Shown: one piece after another, positions 34,923 to 43,398 of the stretch | Position numbering within the stretch: position 1 is the first letter of the stretch | Layout of the letters: each line of letters opens with the position of its first letter | Assembly (NCBI RefSeq): GCF_021462825.1 | Contig: NZ_JAKEEB010000002.1 | Coordinates: forward strand, 186,001-250,000 | Direction of reading: 5' to 3' | Source: Streptomyces glomeratus | GTDB lineage: Bacteria > Actinomycetota > Actinomycetes > Streptomycetales > Streptomycetaceae | Length of the DNA stretch: 64,000 nt | Translations under genes and position numbers: made by a program | The notes under the pieces: model-generated | What the model saw: only the letters and a program-made list of their open reading frames with translations | Told to the model about the DNA's origin: nothing | Databases searched by the model: none

Positions 34923-35711
34923 TTAAGGGCGGCGCCAGGCCCAGGTCGTCGTGGCCTCCAGCGGGTCGATGGGCGTGACCAGGCGCGGAAGGGTGTTCAG
35001 GCCGTTCGGCGGGCCGGTCTGCGGCTCCACGCACACCGCCTCCGGCTGCTCGTCGTACACCACGGCCCACTCCTCGCGGCTGGTGACCCGCAGTTCCAGC
35101 TGCCCCGGCCAGATGAGGGTGACGTCGACGCCGCCGGGCATGCCGAAGCAGTCGTCCCAGGGGCCGGGCTTGGGGTCGATGCGGTGGCCGGTGGGCAGGT
35201 GGTCCTCGCCGCGCTCCTCCTGCCAGGCGGGGGTGAAGTCGAGGCGTGCGTCCTCGCCGCCGATGTTGCGGTTGAACCACGGGTGCCAGCCGACCTGGGC
35301 CGGGAACGAGGAGTCGTACGTCTCCACCGACATGGTGAGCGTGAGGGAGTCGGCGGTGAGCGAGGCGATCTGGGTGACCCGGCCGGCGTAGGGCCAGGGA
35401 GCGGCCAGGTCGTAGGTGAGGACGGCCTCGGCCGGCTCGGCGCGGGCCACCCGCCAGACGCCGTCCCGCGCGGTGCCGTGGATGGCGTGCGGCGGGGCGT
35501 TCAGGGGCATCCGGTGGACCGTGCCGCCGTCGCGGAACATGCCGTCCCGGATGCGTCCGCACCAGGGGACCATCGGGAAACACCCGTACCGCTCGCCCTG
35601 CCGCAGCAGCTCCGCACCGCCGACGCGCAGGCTCCGCACCCGCCCGCCGTTCGCCGGCGCCAGCACGACCTCCGCGTCTCCCGCGGCCAACGTGATCTCG
35701 TCGTTACTCAC
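34923..35711 (-). CDS. Aldose 1-epimerase family protein
   Basis: A 262-residue galactose mutarotase-like protein. Family landmarks are LAPANGGRVRSLRVGGAELL, FPMVPWCGRIRDG, the catalytic His motif PHAIHGTARDG, VGWHPWFNRNIG, and the catalytic Glu region EAVCVEPQTGPPNGLN. It probably interconverts sugar anomers or acts on hexose phosphates. The start is GTG at 35709-35711. It is 10 bp upstream of pyrE and 60 bp downstream of the SRPBCC gene, all on the minus strand. Substrate unknown. Confidence 0.92.
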   Translation of the reverse strand: MSNDEITLAAGDAEVVLAPANGGRVRSLRVGGAELLRQGERYGCFPMVPWCGRIRDGMFRDGGTVHRMPLNAPPHAIHGTARDGVWRVARAEPAEAVLTYDLAAPWPYAGRVTQIASLTADSLTLTMSVETYDSSFPAQVGWHPWFNRNIGGEDARLDFTPAWQEERGEDHLPTGHRIDPKPGPWDDCFGMPGGVDVTLIWPGQLELRVTSREEWAVVYDEQPEAVCVEPQTGPPNGLNTLPRLVTPIDPLEATTTWAWRRP

Positions 35712-35771
35712 GAGGCCGACCCTACTTCCCCGATCAAGAGGGCGTTGCCCACGGACGCCGCCGGGCCGTGG

Positions 35772-36629
35772 TCAGCGGCGGCGGCGCAGAAGGCGGCCCG
35801 CCACGATGGCCGAGGCCACGAGCAGGGCTGCCGCCGGGGCGGCCCAGCGGAGGGTGGCGGTGGTCGTCACGGTCTCCGGGGCCGGAACGGGCGCATAGCG
35901 GCCGCGCGGGGGCGCGTGGTCGACTTCCTCGGCGCTGCGGCCGATCATCGTGCGCCGCGCGTGTGCCGCCTCGGCCGGAGGCTCGTCGTCGCCCGCGAAG
36001 CCCTCCTCGTCGTCCTCGAAAGGGTCGAGGGACGACGGGGGGATCTCGGCGTCGAAAAGCGAGGGAACCGTGGGCTCCGCCACCGCTTCTGGGGTGGGCC
36101 CGTCGGCCGTCTCCTCGGCCGTCTCCTCGAACACCTCGGTGCCGGGCCCCGCGGAGGCCGCCTCGGCCAGGGTCTCCGCGGCACTCTCCGCCCCGGCGCC
36201 GCCGGTCGGCTCGGCCGCCCCCAGGTTCTCCGCACACCTGCCGAGCAGCCGCGCCCCCGCCGACGCCACCGCGTCCGAGGGGAGTTCGGTGATCCGCCCG
36301 TCCCCCGTGGCCGTTCCCGTGAACGCGACCGTGGTGCCGCCCTCGGCCGGGCGCAGGCGCACGGACAGGGACAGCTTCACCGCGCCGGTGCCGCGGGCCT
36401 CCGCGGCCTCGCCCTCCACCAGATACGAGCCGTCGTCCCGCCCGGCGATCCGCAGGGTGCCGCGGTAGGTGATCGTGTGGCCGCCGATCCGCACCTTCAG
36501 ACGGCCGGCGACGGGCTCTGTACCGGCGTCCTGCTGCAGGCCGGGGATCGCACGGGCCACCCGTGCGGGGTCGGCCAGCGCCCGGCCGAGCCGATCGGCG
36601 GGAACCGGAACGAACACCTCATGCTCCAT
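35772..36629 (-). CDS. SRPBCC (CoxG-like) domain protein with C-terminal membrane anchor
   Basis: A 285-residue protein. Residues 1-145 form an SRPBCC/CoxG-like domain, starting MEHEVFVPVPADRLGRALAD and continuing with IPGLQQD, the VRIGGHTITYRGTLRI strand and GDGRITELPSDAV, the pattern seen in carbon-monoxide-dehydrogenase subunit G relatives. A long acidic low-complexity linker rich in Glu, Ala and Pro follows. It ends in a single membrane helix (APAAALLVASAIVAGRLL) and basic RRRR. The start is ATG at 36627-36629. No CO dehydrogenase genes are near, so it may bind a lipid or another hydrophobic ligand at the membrane. Confidence 0.85.
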   Translation of the reverse strand: MEHEVFVPVPADRLGRALADPARVARAIPGLQQDAGTEPVAGRLKVRIGGHTITYRGTLRIAGRDDGSYLVEGEAAEARGTGAVKLSLSVRLRPAEGGTTVAFTGTATGDGRITELPSDAVASAGARLLGRCAENLGAAEPTGGAGAESAAETLAEAASAGPGTEVFEETAEETADGPTPEAVAEPTVPSLFDAEIPPSSLDPFEDDEEGFAGDDEPPAEAAHARRTMIGRSAEEVDHAPPRGRYAPVPAPETVTTTATLRWAAPAAALLVASAIVAGRLLRRRR

Positions 36630-36706
36630 GTCTGCCGAGCCTACCCAGCATGGCCCGAACCGCACCCGTACCTCCCGGGATTCACACGGCCGGGCAGAGG
36701 GGCGAC

Positions 36707-38362
36707 TCAGCGCGTGTACCTCGGGTGCACAAGCGTCGACGGCGGCAGACCGGGCATCCGGGTGCGCGCCGCCGCGCGCGCGTCCGCCCGCAGGGACGCC
36801 CGGGTCATTGCCGGCAGGTACGGCACGCCCGGGTCCAGGGTCAGGGCCGGGCGGGTACGACCGGCGAGCACGAAACCCCAGTCGCGCGGGCCCAGGGACA
36901 GGCCCGCGGGGCGAGGGGACGGGCCGCCCACGGTGTCCGCGGAGCCGGCGGTGACCCGGTACGGGACGGTGCGCAGGCCGGCGGCCCGGATCGTCGCCTC
37001 GACCGTCCAGAAGACACGCGGACGGGAGGTCACCGGGCCCCCGTGCACCACCAGGCGGCCGGCCGGCGCCAGAACGCGGCGGGCCAGGCCGTAGAACTCC
37101 TGTGAGTACAGCTTCGTGCTCGCCGTGATGCCCGGGTCCGGGAGGTCCGAGATCAGCACGTCGTAGGTCCCCCGGAGGTGCCTGAGCCGGCAGAGCACGT
37201 CCCCCGTCCACACCCGGACGCGCGGGTCCGCGAAGGCGTGGCCGTTCAGCGCGGACAGGGCGCGGTCGCGGCGGGCCAGCAGGACCAACGCCGGGTCCGG
37301 TTCGACCACGTCGACCCGGCGCACCCCCGGCCGGCGCAGCACCTCGCGCGCCGCGAGTCCGTCCCCGCCGCCGAGGACGAGCACGCGCCCGTGCGGTCCG
37401 TCGCTCATCGCGGGGTGCACGAGCGCCTCGTGGAAGAGGCGCTCGTCGCTGCCGCCGACCCGCAGCCGGCCGTCGACGAAGAGATCCAGGGGGTGGCCGC
37501 GGGTGCCGCCGGTGAGCACCTCCTCCTGGACGCCGCTGCGCAGTGCGATCCGGACATGGTCCCCGTAGACCGCCTGGCGTGCGGCCCGCTCGAAGTCGTC
37601 CACCAGGGCGGCCGCCGTGCCGAGCAGCACCAGCACGACCAGGTTGGCGGCCAGCAGCAGCCGGCGGCCGCGGCGGCTCAGGTCCCGCCGGAACAGGCCG
37701 AGGACCAGGGCGCCGCCCGCGACCGCGTTGACCGCGCCGGTGAGCAGGGCGCCCGTGACCTGGCCGAGCTGCGGCAGCAGGAGGAAGGGGAAGGCGAGGC
37801 CGCCGACCAGAGCGCCCACGTAGTCGGCGGCGAAGAGGTCCGCGACCGCGCCGCCCGCGTCCTGGCGTCGGATGCGCTGGATCAGCTCCATCAGCAGGGG
37901 CACCTCGGCGCCGATGAGCAGGCCGATCGCGAGCGAGAAGCCGACCAGCAGACAGCGCGGGCCGCCGGACCAGAGGCCGCCCCAGTCACCGGTCCAGGCG
38001 AAGACCGCGTACAGGGCCATGGCGCTCGAGCCGCCGACCAGCGCGAGCGCCGCCTCCACCGCGCCGAAACCGGCGGCGGCTCGGCAGCGGAGACGTTTGG
38101 CGGCGAGCGAGCCGACGCCCATGGCGAAGACCATCACCGCGAGCACGACGGAGGTCTGGGTGACCGAGTCGCCGATCAAATAGGAGGCCAGGGCGACGAG
38201 TTCGAGCTCGTACACGAGTCCGCAGGCCGCGCAGACGAACACCCCGACGAGGACGAGGAACCGTCCGGTGCCGGGGCGTACGGGCAGCCGCGCGTGGCTC
38301 TGGCCGCCCTCACGCCAGGGGTGCGGCGCGCCGGGTGGTGCGGGCGCGTGCGGTTCGATCAC
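36707..38362 (-). CDS. Membrane-bound spermidine-synthase-like protein
   Basis: A 551-residue protein with two parts. The N-terminal 250 residues hold about seven membrane helices ([20 protein letters not shown] at the start, [15 protein letters not shown] later). The C-terminal part is a polyamine aminopropyltransferase fold: [33 protein letters not shown], the SAM-binding [28 protein letters not shown] and the catalytic-Asp segment [12 protein letters not shown]. Membrane-fused SpeE proteins are common in actinobacteria, and their product is not settled. The start is GTG at 38360-38362, overlapping the DUF2617 stop by GTGA, so both are co-translated. Confidence 0.92.
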   Translation of the reverse strand: MIEPHAPAPPGAPHPWREGGQSHARLPVRPGTGRFLVLVGVFVCAACGLVYELELVALASYLIGDSVTQTSVVLAVMVFAMGVGSLAAKRLRCRAAAGFGAVEAALALVGGSSAMALYAVFAWTGDWGGLWSGGPRCLLVGFSLAIGLLIGAEVPLLMELIQRIRRQDAGGAVADLFAADYVGALVGGLAFPFLLLPQLGQVTGALLTGAVNAVAGGALVLGLFRRDLSRRGRRLLLAANLVVLVLLGTAAALVDDFERAARQAVYGDHVRIALRSGVQEEVLTGGTRGHPLDLFVDGRLRVGGSDERLFHEALVHPAMSDGPHGRVLVLGGGDGLAAREVLRRPGVRRVDVVEPDPALVLLARRDRALSALNGHAFADPRVRVWTGDVLCRLRHLRGTYDVLISDLPDPGITASTKLYSQEFYGLARRVLAPAGRLVVHGGPVTSRPRVFWTVEATIRAAGLRTVPYRVTAGSADTVGGPSPRPAGLSLGPRDWGFVLAGRTRPALTLDPGVPYLPAMTRASLRADARAAARTRMPGLPPSTLVHPRYTR

Positions 38363-38985
38363 GGTGGGAACGCTACGTCAGGCGCGCGGCGGGCTTTGTC
38401 ACCCACACGTGTGGAACTGCCATGCCCCCACCCGCCGGTGGCGCTGAGCCGGGACCGGTCGCCGTCGGACCTCGCCGCCGGCGTCTTCACCCCGACCCGG
38501 GTCCGGGTCGCCACCAACTGGCCGTCCTGCGGGTAGGCGTGCCAGGTACGCCAGTGGATCTGGCCCTCGTGGCGCCGGGCCAGCATCGCCGTGAACGCGT
38601 GCGGGCTGCCGGGGAAGACGCCGGCCAGGCCGTGGGGATGGTCGGAGACCAGGGCCAGCAACTCCTGGGCGCGGCCCGCGAAGGAGCCGGGGGACAGGAC
38701 CTCGACCCGGGCCGCGAACTCGTACTCCCAGTCGCCCATCCGTTTGGCGACGGCCAGCGGCAGCGGGGTGCTGGAGCCCGCGATGCACGCCACCGTCTCC
38801 GAGCAGACGCCCCGCTCCTCCTCGAGAAGCACCTGGTGAGACGCGCCCAGGAGTCTCAACTGCAGTGCAGTGCCGGACAGTTCGAGGTCGAGGGTGGCAA
38901 GTGCGGGCAGCGGCTCACGGCCCAGGGTCCAGGCGAGGTCGGCCGCACGCGTGTCGGTGTAGGAGGTGTTCAGGGTCGTGAGCAT
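38359..38985 (-). CDS. DUF2617 family protein
   Basis: A 208-residue soluble protein of the DUF2617 family. Features are [20 protein letters not shown] at the start, a beta-rich first half ([20 protein letters not shown]), [39 protein letters not shown] and the conserved [19 protein letters not shown]. The start is ATG at 38983-38985 with GGAG about nine bases upstream. The end overlaps the spermidine-synthase-like gene by four bases, so the two are a functional unit. Function unknown. Confidence 0.88.
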   Translation of the reverse strand: MLTTLNTSYTDTRAADLAWTLGREPLPALATLDLELSGTALQLRLLGASHQVLLEEERGVCSETVACIAGSSTPLPLAVAKRMGDWEYEFAARVEVLSPGSFAGRAQELLALVSDHPHGLAGVFPGSPHAFTAMLARRHEGQIHWRTWHAYPQDGQLVATRTRVGVKTPAARSDGDRSRLSATGGWGHGSSTRVGDKARRAPDVAFPP

Positions 38986-39166
38986 GGATCGGCTCCGCAA
39001 GCACGCAAAGTGAGGTGGGGACCGGCGCACCCCGGTCGTGGCGCCGACGGACGAGGCCGGCCTGGCCAGTCGGGTGGTACGTCCGGTTGGCCCGGTGGGG
39101 AAGGACGCCTGCAGGACAGGTGTCCGAAGGGCGTCCGCGGGCTGCTTCGATGGCTGAAAGGGAATC

Positions 39167-39370
39167 ATGAACTGTGGCGTCGCCACAGCGTTTTTACCCA
39201 AGACCACCCGGTTTCCATCCCCCCGAGGGCTCCACAGCGCAACTGTTCAACTACGGCGTGCGCCAGGGGCATTGGCACGGCCGCGATATGCGCCTCTGCG
39301 GCTCTCGGCCGGGCGCGCGGCCGCACACGGCATCGACGGCACACATCCGGGCGCTCCCCCGATCGGGTGA
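39167..39370 (+). CDS. Candidate small gene, 67 aa, uncertain
   Basis: A possible small basic protein starting MNCGVATAFLPKTTRFPSPR. In its favour, GAAAGGGA lies six bases before the ATG, and a perfect 17-bp-arm terminator hairpin starts 32 bases after the stop. Codons 2-8 contain a perfect 7-bp palindrome (CTGTGGC-GTC-GCCACAG at 39172-39188) followed by TTTTT at 39191-39195, which resembles an intrinsic terminator and could attenuate the message. Against it, there is no recognisable domain and the composition is like non-coding high-GC DNA. Treat as a hypothesis. Confidence 0.3.
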   Translation: MNCGVATAFLPKTTRFPSPRGLHSATVQLRRAPGALARPRYAPLRLSAGRAAAHGIDGTHPGAPPIG

Positions 39371-39401
39371 GCCTCCCGACTCACATCGTCACGGCCACTG
39401 C

Positions 39402-39440
39402 GCGCGTGCCCGCCGGGAGAAGATCCCGGCGGGCACGCGC
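39402..39440. terminator. Strong bidirectional terminator hairpin
   Basis: A perfect hairpin with arms GCGCGTGCCCGCCGGGA (39402-39418) and 39424-39440 surrounds GAAGA. It lies between the end of the candidate small gene (39370) and the end of the convergent Cys-rich gene (39615). Confidence 0.8.
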
Positions 39441-39504
39441 CCCGGATGTGTGGCCCCCCGGTGGAGCCCGGCCACCCTCGGTCGGCCGCCCCCTGGCAGC
39501 CGCC

Positions 39505-39564
39505 CCCCCGTCAGCCGTCCTCCCCGGCCACTCGCCCCCGTCAGCCGCCCTTCCCGGCCACTGG
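39505..39564. repeat. 30-bp tandem duplication downstream of the Cys-rich gene
   Basis: Two 30-bp units (39505-39534, 39535-39564), each of the form CCCCCGTCAGCCG...CCGGCCACT, agree at about 26 of 30 positions. The surrounding 39441-39614 is C-rich non-coding DNA with no other feature seen. Confidence 0.65.
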
Positions 39565-39614
39565 CCCCCACCGCCGGCCGTCCCCCCGTCACTCGCCCCT
39601 CAGCCGCCCCCTTG

Positions 39615-39923
39615 TCAGCTGCCCCCGCCGCAACCGCCCCCGCCGCACGACGACCCGCAGGACGAGTGGCCGCCGCAGGAGTGGCCCCCGCCGCAGGAGT
39701 GGTGTCCCCCGGAGTGGTGGCCGCCGGACGAGGAGTCGCCCGCGGACCCCCCGGCCCACCAGCTCGCGCCGCTGTCGCTGCTGCCGCTCCGGGAAAGCCC
39801 CCGCGTCCGCGCTCCTCGGGCCGCCGGCCGGGGCGCCGCCTTACGGCCGCGCCTGCGGGCGGACACCACCAGGCACACCGCGAGACCGATGCAGATGATC
39901 GCCAGACCGATACCGAGGATCAT
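39615..39923 (-). CDS. Single-pass membrane microprotein with Cys/His/Gly-rich tail
   Basis: A 102-residue protein with a membrane helix at the very start (MILGIGLAIICIGLAVCLVV), a positively charged stretch (SARRRGRKAAPRP), and a tail of about 40 residues made almost only of Gly, Ser, His and Cys (HHSGGHHSCGGGHSCGGHSS followed by CGSSCGGGGCGGGS). Six His and five Cys in the tail suggest metal binding or disulfide linkage. The start is ATG at 39921-39923 with AGGGGGA upstream. Similar Gly/Cys tails occur at the ends of other actinobacterial membrane proteins, but I do not know a function. It is divergent from the aminotransferase gene. The codon pattern matches its neighbours. Confidence 0.75.
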   Translation of the reverse strand: MILGIGLAIICIGLAVCLVVSARRRGRKAAPRPAARGARTRGLSRSGSSDSGASWWAGGSAGDSSSGGHHSGGHHSCGGGHSCGGHSSCGSSCGGGGCGGGS

Positions 39924-40062
39924 GGCCTCGTCCCCCTTTCGAAATCCCCCGGGCGGCCCCCGTGGGCCCCTCCGTGTTCCCGGGTGCACGGGGGATGCCC
40001 TCGCGCTGCGCCGGCCAAAGCAGAGTTGAGGAACTCCAGAGCTTCGGCGCAGGATGGCGGCC

Positions 40063-41253
40063 ATGACCTCCAGCGCGCGCCCCTTCCTCAACCGTCGGCT
40101 CGCCGAGTTCGGGACGACGATCTTCGCCGAGATGTCCGCCCTCGCCCTGAGCACCGGATCCATCAACCTCGGCCAGGGCTTCCCCGACACCGACGGGCCG
40201 GAACAGGTCCGCGAGGCCGCCGTGCGGGCGCTGCGCGACGGACGCGGCAATCAGTACCCGCCGGGTCCCGGCGTCCCCGAGCTGCGCACCGCCATCGCCG
40301 AGCACCAGCGGCGACGGTACGGCCTCGGATGCAACCCCGACACCGAGGTGCTGGTCACCGCGGGCGCGACCGAGGCGATCGCCGCGGCCCTGCTGGCGCT
40401 GCTGGAGCCCGGCGACGAGGTGATCGCGCTCGAGCCGTACTACGACTCGTACGCCGCCTGTATCGCCATGGCGGGCGGCGTGCGCGTGCCGGTCACGCTG
40501 CGGCCGCACCACGACGGGGGTGCGAGCTTCCGCCTCGACCTGGACGAGCTGCGCGACGCGGTCACCGAGCGCACCCGGCTGCTGCTGATCAACACCCCCC
40601 ACAACCCGACCGGCACCGTGCTCACCCGTGAGGAGCTGGCCGCGATCGCCGAGCTGGCCGTAGAGCGGGATCTGCTCGTCGTCACGGACGAGGTGTACGA
40701 GCACCTGGTGTTCGACGACGCCGAGCACGTGCCGCTCGCGACCTTCCCGGGCATGCGCGAGCGGACCGTCACCATCTCGTCGGCGGGGAAGACGTTCTCC
40801 TTCACGGGGTGGAAGGTCGGCTGGGTGACGGCGGCACCCGGACTCGTCACGGCGGTGCGCTCGGCCAAGCAGTTCCTGACGTATGTGTCGTCCGGGCCGT
40901 TCCAGTACGCCGTCGCCGAGGCGCTCGCGCTTCCGGACACGTACTTCGAGGCGCTGCGCGCGGAACTGCGCGCCAAGCGCGACCTGCTGGCGACCGGGCT
41001 CGCGGAGGCGGGGTTCGCGGTGTTCCGGCCCGCGGGCACGTACTTCGTCACCACCGACATCCGTCCCCTCGGCGAGAGCGACGGCCTGGCCTTCTGCCGG
41101 GCCCTGCCCGAACGCGCGGGAGTCGTCGCCATCCCGAACACGGTCTTCTACGACCACCGCGAGTCCGGCGCCCCCTTCGTACGCTTCGCCTTCTGCAAAC
41201 GCACCGAGGTCCTGGAGGAGGCCGTCCGGCGGCTGAAGTCCCTGGCAGGCTGA
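40063..41253 (+). CDS. Class I/II PLP-dependent aminotransferase
   Basis: A 396-residue fold-type I aminotransferase of the kynurenine/methionine aminotransferase and DapC-like group. Landmarks are INLGQGFPDTDGP, NQYPPGPGVPELRTAIAEHQ, TAGATEAIAAALLAL, NTPHNPTGTVLT, VVTDEVYEHLVFD with the cofactor Asp, the Schiff-base Lys in SSAGKTFSFTGWKVGW, and the C-terminal Arg in FVRFAFCK that binds the substrate carboxylate. ATG at 40063 was chosen because AGG and GG-rich bases lie at proper distance; an ATG at 40054 is preceded immediately by AGG. Length is usual. A succinyl-diaminopimelate or glutamine aminotransferase role is possible. Confidence 0.93.
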   Translation: MTSSARPFLNRRLAEFGTTIFAEMSALALSTGSINLGQGFPDTDGPEQVREAAVRALRDGRGNQYPPGPGVPELRTAIAEHQRRRYGLGCNPDTEVLVTAGATEAIAAALLALLEPGDEVIALEPYYDSYAACIAMAGGVRVPVTLRPHHDGGASFRLDLDELRDAVTERTRLLLINTPHNPTGTVLTREELAAIAELAVERDLLVVTDEVYEHLVFDDAEHVPLATFPGMRERTVTISSAGKTFSFTGWKVGWVTAAPGLVTAVRSAKQFLTYVSSGPFQYAVAEALALPDTYFEALRAELRAKRDLLATGLAEAGFAVFRPAGTYFVTTDIRPLGESDGLAFCRALPERAGVVAIPNTVFYDHRESGAPFVRFAFCKRTEVLEEAVRRLKSLAG

Positions 41254-41401
41254 CCGGGCTCGCACCGGACGGGCCTCACCCGGGCCCCTGCGCGGGCGGG
41301 CGTCCCGCGACCGGCGTCCGGGGCGCCGTACGCGGGAATTTTCGTGCCCGCATTGCCGCGCAAGGTTCGCAAATCGGGCGTGATCGACGCATGGTTCCGG
41401 T

Positions 41402-42604
41402 GTGACCGACGCCAGGACCATCCCGGCCGCCACCACTCGAGGCCCGCGGAACAGCGACCGTGCCCGTCCGGCCGGGGCCGGGTGGCGGCTGCCGGCGACG
41501 GCCACGACGGCCCTCGGGCTGTTCTTCACCGCCCGGCTGTGCGGCGGCCTCGTGCTCGCCCTCGTCGCCCGATCCGCGGGCAAGCAACCGCTGCTCCTGC
41601 TGGGCCGCTCCTGGGACTCCGTCTGGTACTTGGGGATCGCGGCGCACGGCTACGGACTCACCCAGCGCAACCGCACCGGCATCCACAGCGACCTGGCGTT
41701 CTTCCCCCTCTACCCGGGGCTGGTCCGCACGGTCACCACCCTCACCCCGCTCGACGGCGTCAGGGCGGGCCTTCTGGTGTCGTGGACGGCCGCCGTGGCC
41801 GCCGCCTACGGGATCTATCTGCTCGGCGTGTGGCTGCACGGCCCCGCCGTGGCCACCGTCCTGGTCGTGCTGTGGGGCCTGCTGCCGCACTCCGTCGTGC
41901 TGTCGATGGCCTACACCGAGCCGGTGCTGACGGCGTGCGCCGCCTGGTCGCTGTACGCGGTCCTGAGCGGGCGCTGGGTGTGGGCGGGGGTGCTGGCGGC
42001 GCTCGCGGGCCTGTCCCGTCCCAACGGTGTCGCGGTCGCGGCGGCGGTGCTCTCGGCGGCGGCGCAGGAGGTGTGGCGGGCGCGCGGGCGCGGGGTTTCC
42101 CCCAGGCTGTGGACGGGCGCGGTGCTCGCGCCCCTCGGGTGGAGCGGCTATGTGCTGTGGGTCGGCAGCTGCAGGGGCGATCCGCTCGGCGGCTACTTCA
42201 CCGTGCAGCGGCTGTGGGGCTCACGCTTCGACTTCGGGCGCGGGTCGGTGCGCTTCACGGAGCACATGCTGCTGCACGGCACCCGGCTGCTGTTCCCGAT
42301 GGCCCTGGTGATCGTCATGGTGAGCGGTGTGCTCTTCGCGCTGCTGATCGCGGACCGCGCCCCGCTCCCGCTCGTCGTCTACAGCGGCGTACTGCTGGTG
42401 ATCGCCCTCGGCGGCTCCGGCTTCTTCGAGTCCAAGCCGCGCTTTCTGCTGCCGGCGTTCCCGCTGCTGATCGTGGTGGCACGGGCGCTGGTACGGACGG
42501 CGCGAGCCCGGCCGTGGCACGCCGCCGTCGTGGCGAGCGCCCTGGCCGGGCTCTCGTTCGTCTATGGGGCGTATGTGGTGGTGCTGGCCCGGTCGCCCCT
42601 CTAG
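41402..42604 (+). CDS. PIG-V-like mannosyltransferase, integral membrane
   Basis: A 400-residue polytopic protein with about nine helices. The luminal-loop motif RSWDSVWYLGIAAHGY with the probable catalytic Asp and the following LAFFPLYPGLVRTV are the signature of PIG-V/GT76-like GT-C glycosyltransferases, which use polyprenyl-phosphate mannose. AYTEPVLTACAAWSLYAVL, AGLSRPNGVAVAAAVL and ESKPRFLLPAFPLL match the family as well. The start is GTG at 41402; the ribosome site is weak. The gene is separate from the upstream aminotransferase by 148 bp. Acceptor is unknown; protein O-mannosylation or lipoglycan synthesis are candidates. Confidence 0.85.
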   Translation: MTDARTIPAATTRGPRNSDRARPAGAGWRLPATATTALGLFFTARLCGGLVLALVARSAGKQPLLLLGRSWDSVWYLGIAAHGYGLTQRNRTGIHSDLAFFPLYPGLVRTVTTLTPLDGVRAGLLVSWTAAVAAAYGIYLLGVWLHGPAVATVLVVLWGLLPHSVVLSMAYTEPVLTACAAWSLYAVLSGRWVWAGVLAALAGLSRPNGVAVAAAVLSAAAQEVWRARGRGVSPRLWTGAVLAPLGWSGYVLWVGSCRGDPLGGYFTVQRLWGSRFDFGRGSVRFTEHMLLHGTRLLFPMALVIVMVSGVLFALLIADRAPLPLVVYSGVLLVIALGGSGFFESKPRFLLPAFPLLIVVARALVRTARARPWHAAVVASALAGLSFVYGAYVVVLARSPL

Positions 42605-42610
42605 CCGGGT

Positions 42611-43135
42611 CTACTCTTCGTCGTCCTCGGGCTTCTCCGCGTCGTCGACTTCCTCCGTGAGACCGAGCTGCTCGACGAGCCACCGGTCGAACTCGATGGC
42701 GGCCCGCACCCAGCTGACGGTCGACGAGACGAAGTGCTCCAGGCTCACACCGGTGCCGATCAGCATCTGCGCCTCACCGATGAGGCGGACGGTGCCGTCG
42801 TCGTGCGTGTGCGTGTAGACCTTGGGCCACAGGGTGCGCCGGTTCCAGTCGTCGATGGACTCCAGCAGCTGCGGCTTCTCGCCGATCTGGTGGGGACGGT
42901 CGTAGAACGTCCGCACGGAGAAGACCGCCTGGTCGGCCTCGCCGCGGAACATGAAGTACGTACGGAACTGCTCCCACGGCGCGACGAGGTCTCCCTCTTC
43001 GTCGACGAGGTGCTTGAGCTCCATCTGGTCCAGGAGCTGCTTCACGAGGTCCTGATCCGGAACCACGGGGCCGGCCGGCGGCTGCGGCTCGGGCTGGCCC
43101 CCGAAGTTCGGAATCGAGGACGGGTCGATGCTCAC
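42611..43135 (-). CDS. YbjN domain-containing protein
   Basis: A 174-residue acidic protein with a YbjN-type (type III secretion chaperone-like) fold: VKQLLDQMELKHLVDEEGDL, the FRTYFMFRGEADQAVFSVRT strands, DDWNRRTLWPKVYTHTHDDG and GVSLEHFVSSTVSWVRAAIE. A strongly acidic tail ends in DDAEKPEDDEE. The start is GTG at 43133-43135 with AAGGGAAG upstream. Convergent with the mannosyltransferase gene, leaving a 6-bp gap. A perfect 33-nt palindrome lies 68 bp upstream and might be its operator. Function unknown. Confidence 0.85.
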   Translation of the reverse strand: MSIDPSSIPNFGGQPEPQPPAGPVVPDQDLVKQLLDQMELKHLVDEEGDLVAPWEQFRTYFMFRGEADQAVFSVRTFYDRPHQIGEKPQLLESIDDWNRRTLWPKVYTHTHDDGTVRLIGEAQMLIGTGVSLEHFVSSTVSWVRAAIEFDRWLVEQLGLTEEVDDAEKPEDDEE

Positions 43136-43202
43136 CGTGTTCTTCCCTTCGTACGGATTCCGCCATCCTCCCTCATCCGGGGAGGGGGGTGGCAACCCCC
43201 GG

Positions 43203-43235
43203 CGGATCGTGTCAGCCGTCGGCTGACACGATCCG
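43203..43235. promoter_or_regulatory. Perfect 33-nt palindrome between clpB and the YbjN gene
   Basis: Arms CGGATCGTGTCAGCCG (43203-43218) and the exact complement (43220-43235) surround a single T. It is 68 bp upstream of the YbjN start and 163 bp after the clpB stop; clpB already has a closer hairpin. A one-base centre is more like a protein-binding site than an RNA terminator, though a smaller loop could form. Confidence 0.7.
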
Positions 43236-43333
43236 GTCACCCGGGTGGACGGCGCGTCCGCACCCGGGCGGGGCACACCCTCGAGTACCCGCGCGACGAC
43301 GCCTGGAGCACCGGGGAGCGGTCCGGACGAGCG

Positions 43334-43368
43334 GGCCCCCTCTCCCGGTCACCCGGAGGGAGGGGGCC
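43334..43368 (-). terminator. clpB transcription terminator
   Basis: GGCCCCCTC at 43334-43342 pairs with GAGGGGGCC-type sequence ending at 43368, with an imperfect inner stem and TCACC in the loop, 30 bases past the clpB stop. Confidence 0.65.
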
Positions 43369-43398
43369 GACGGACGGGTGCCGCGTGCGCGGCGCCCT

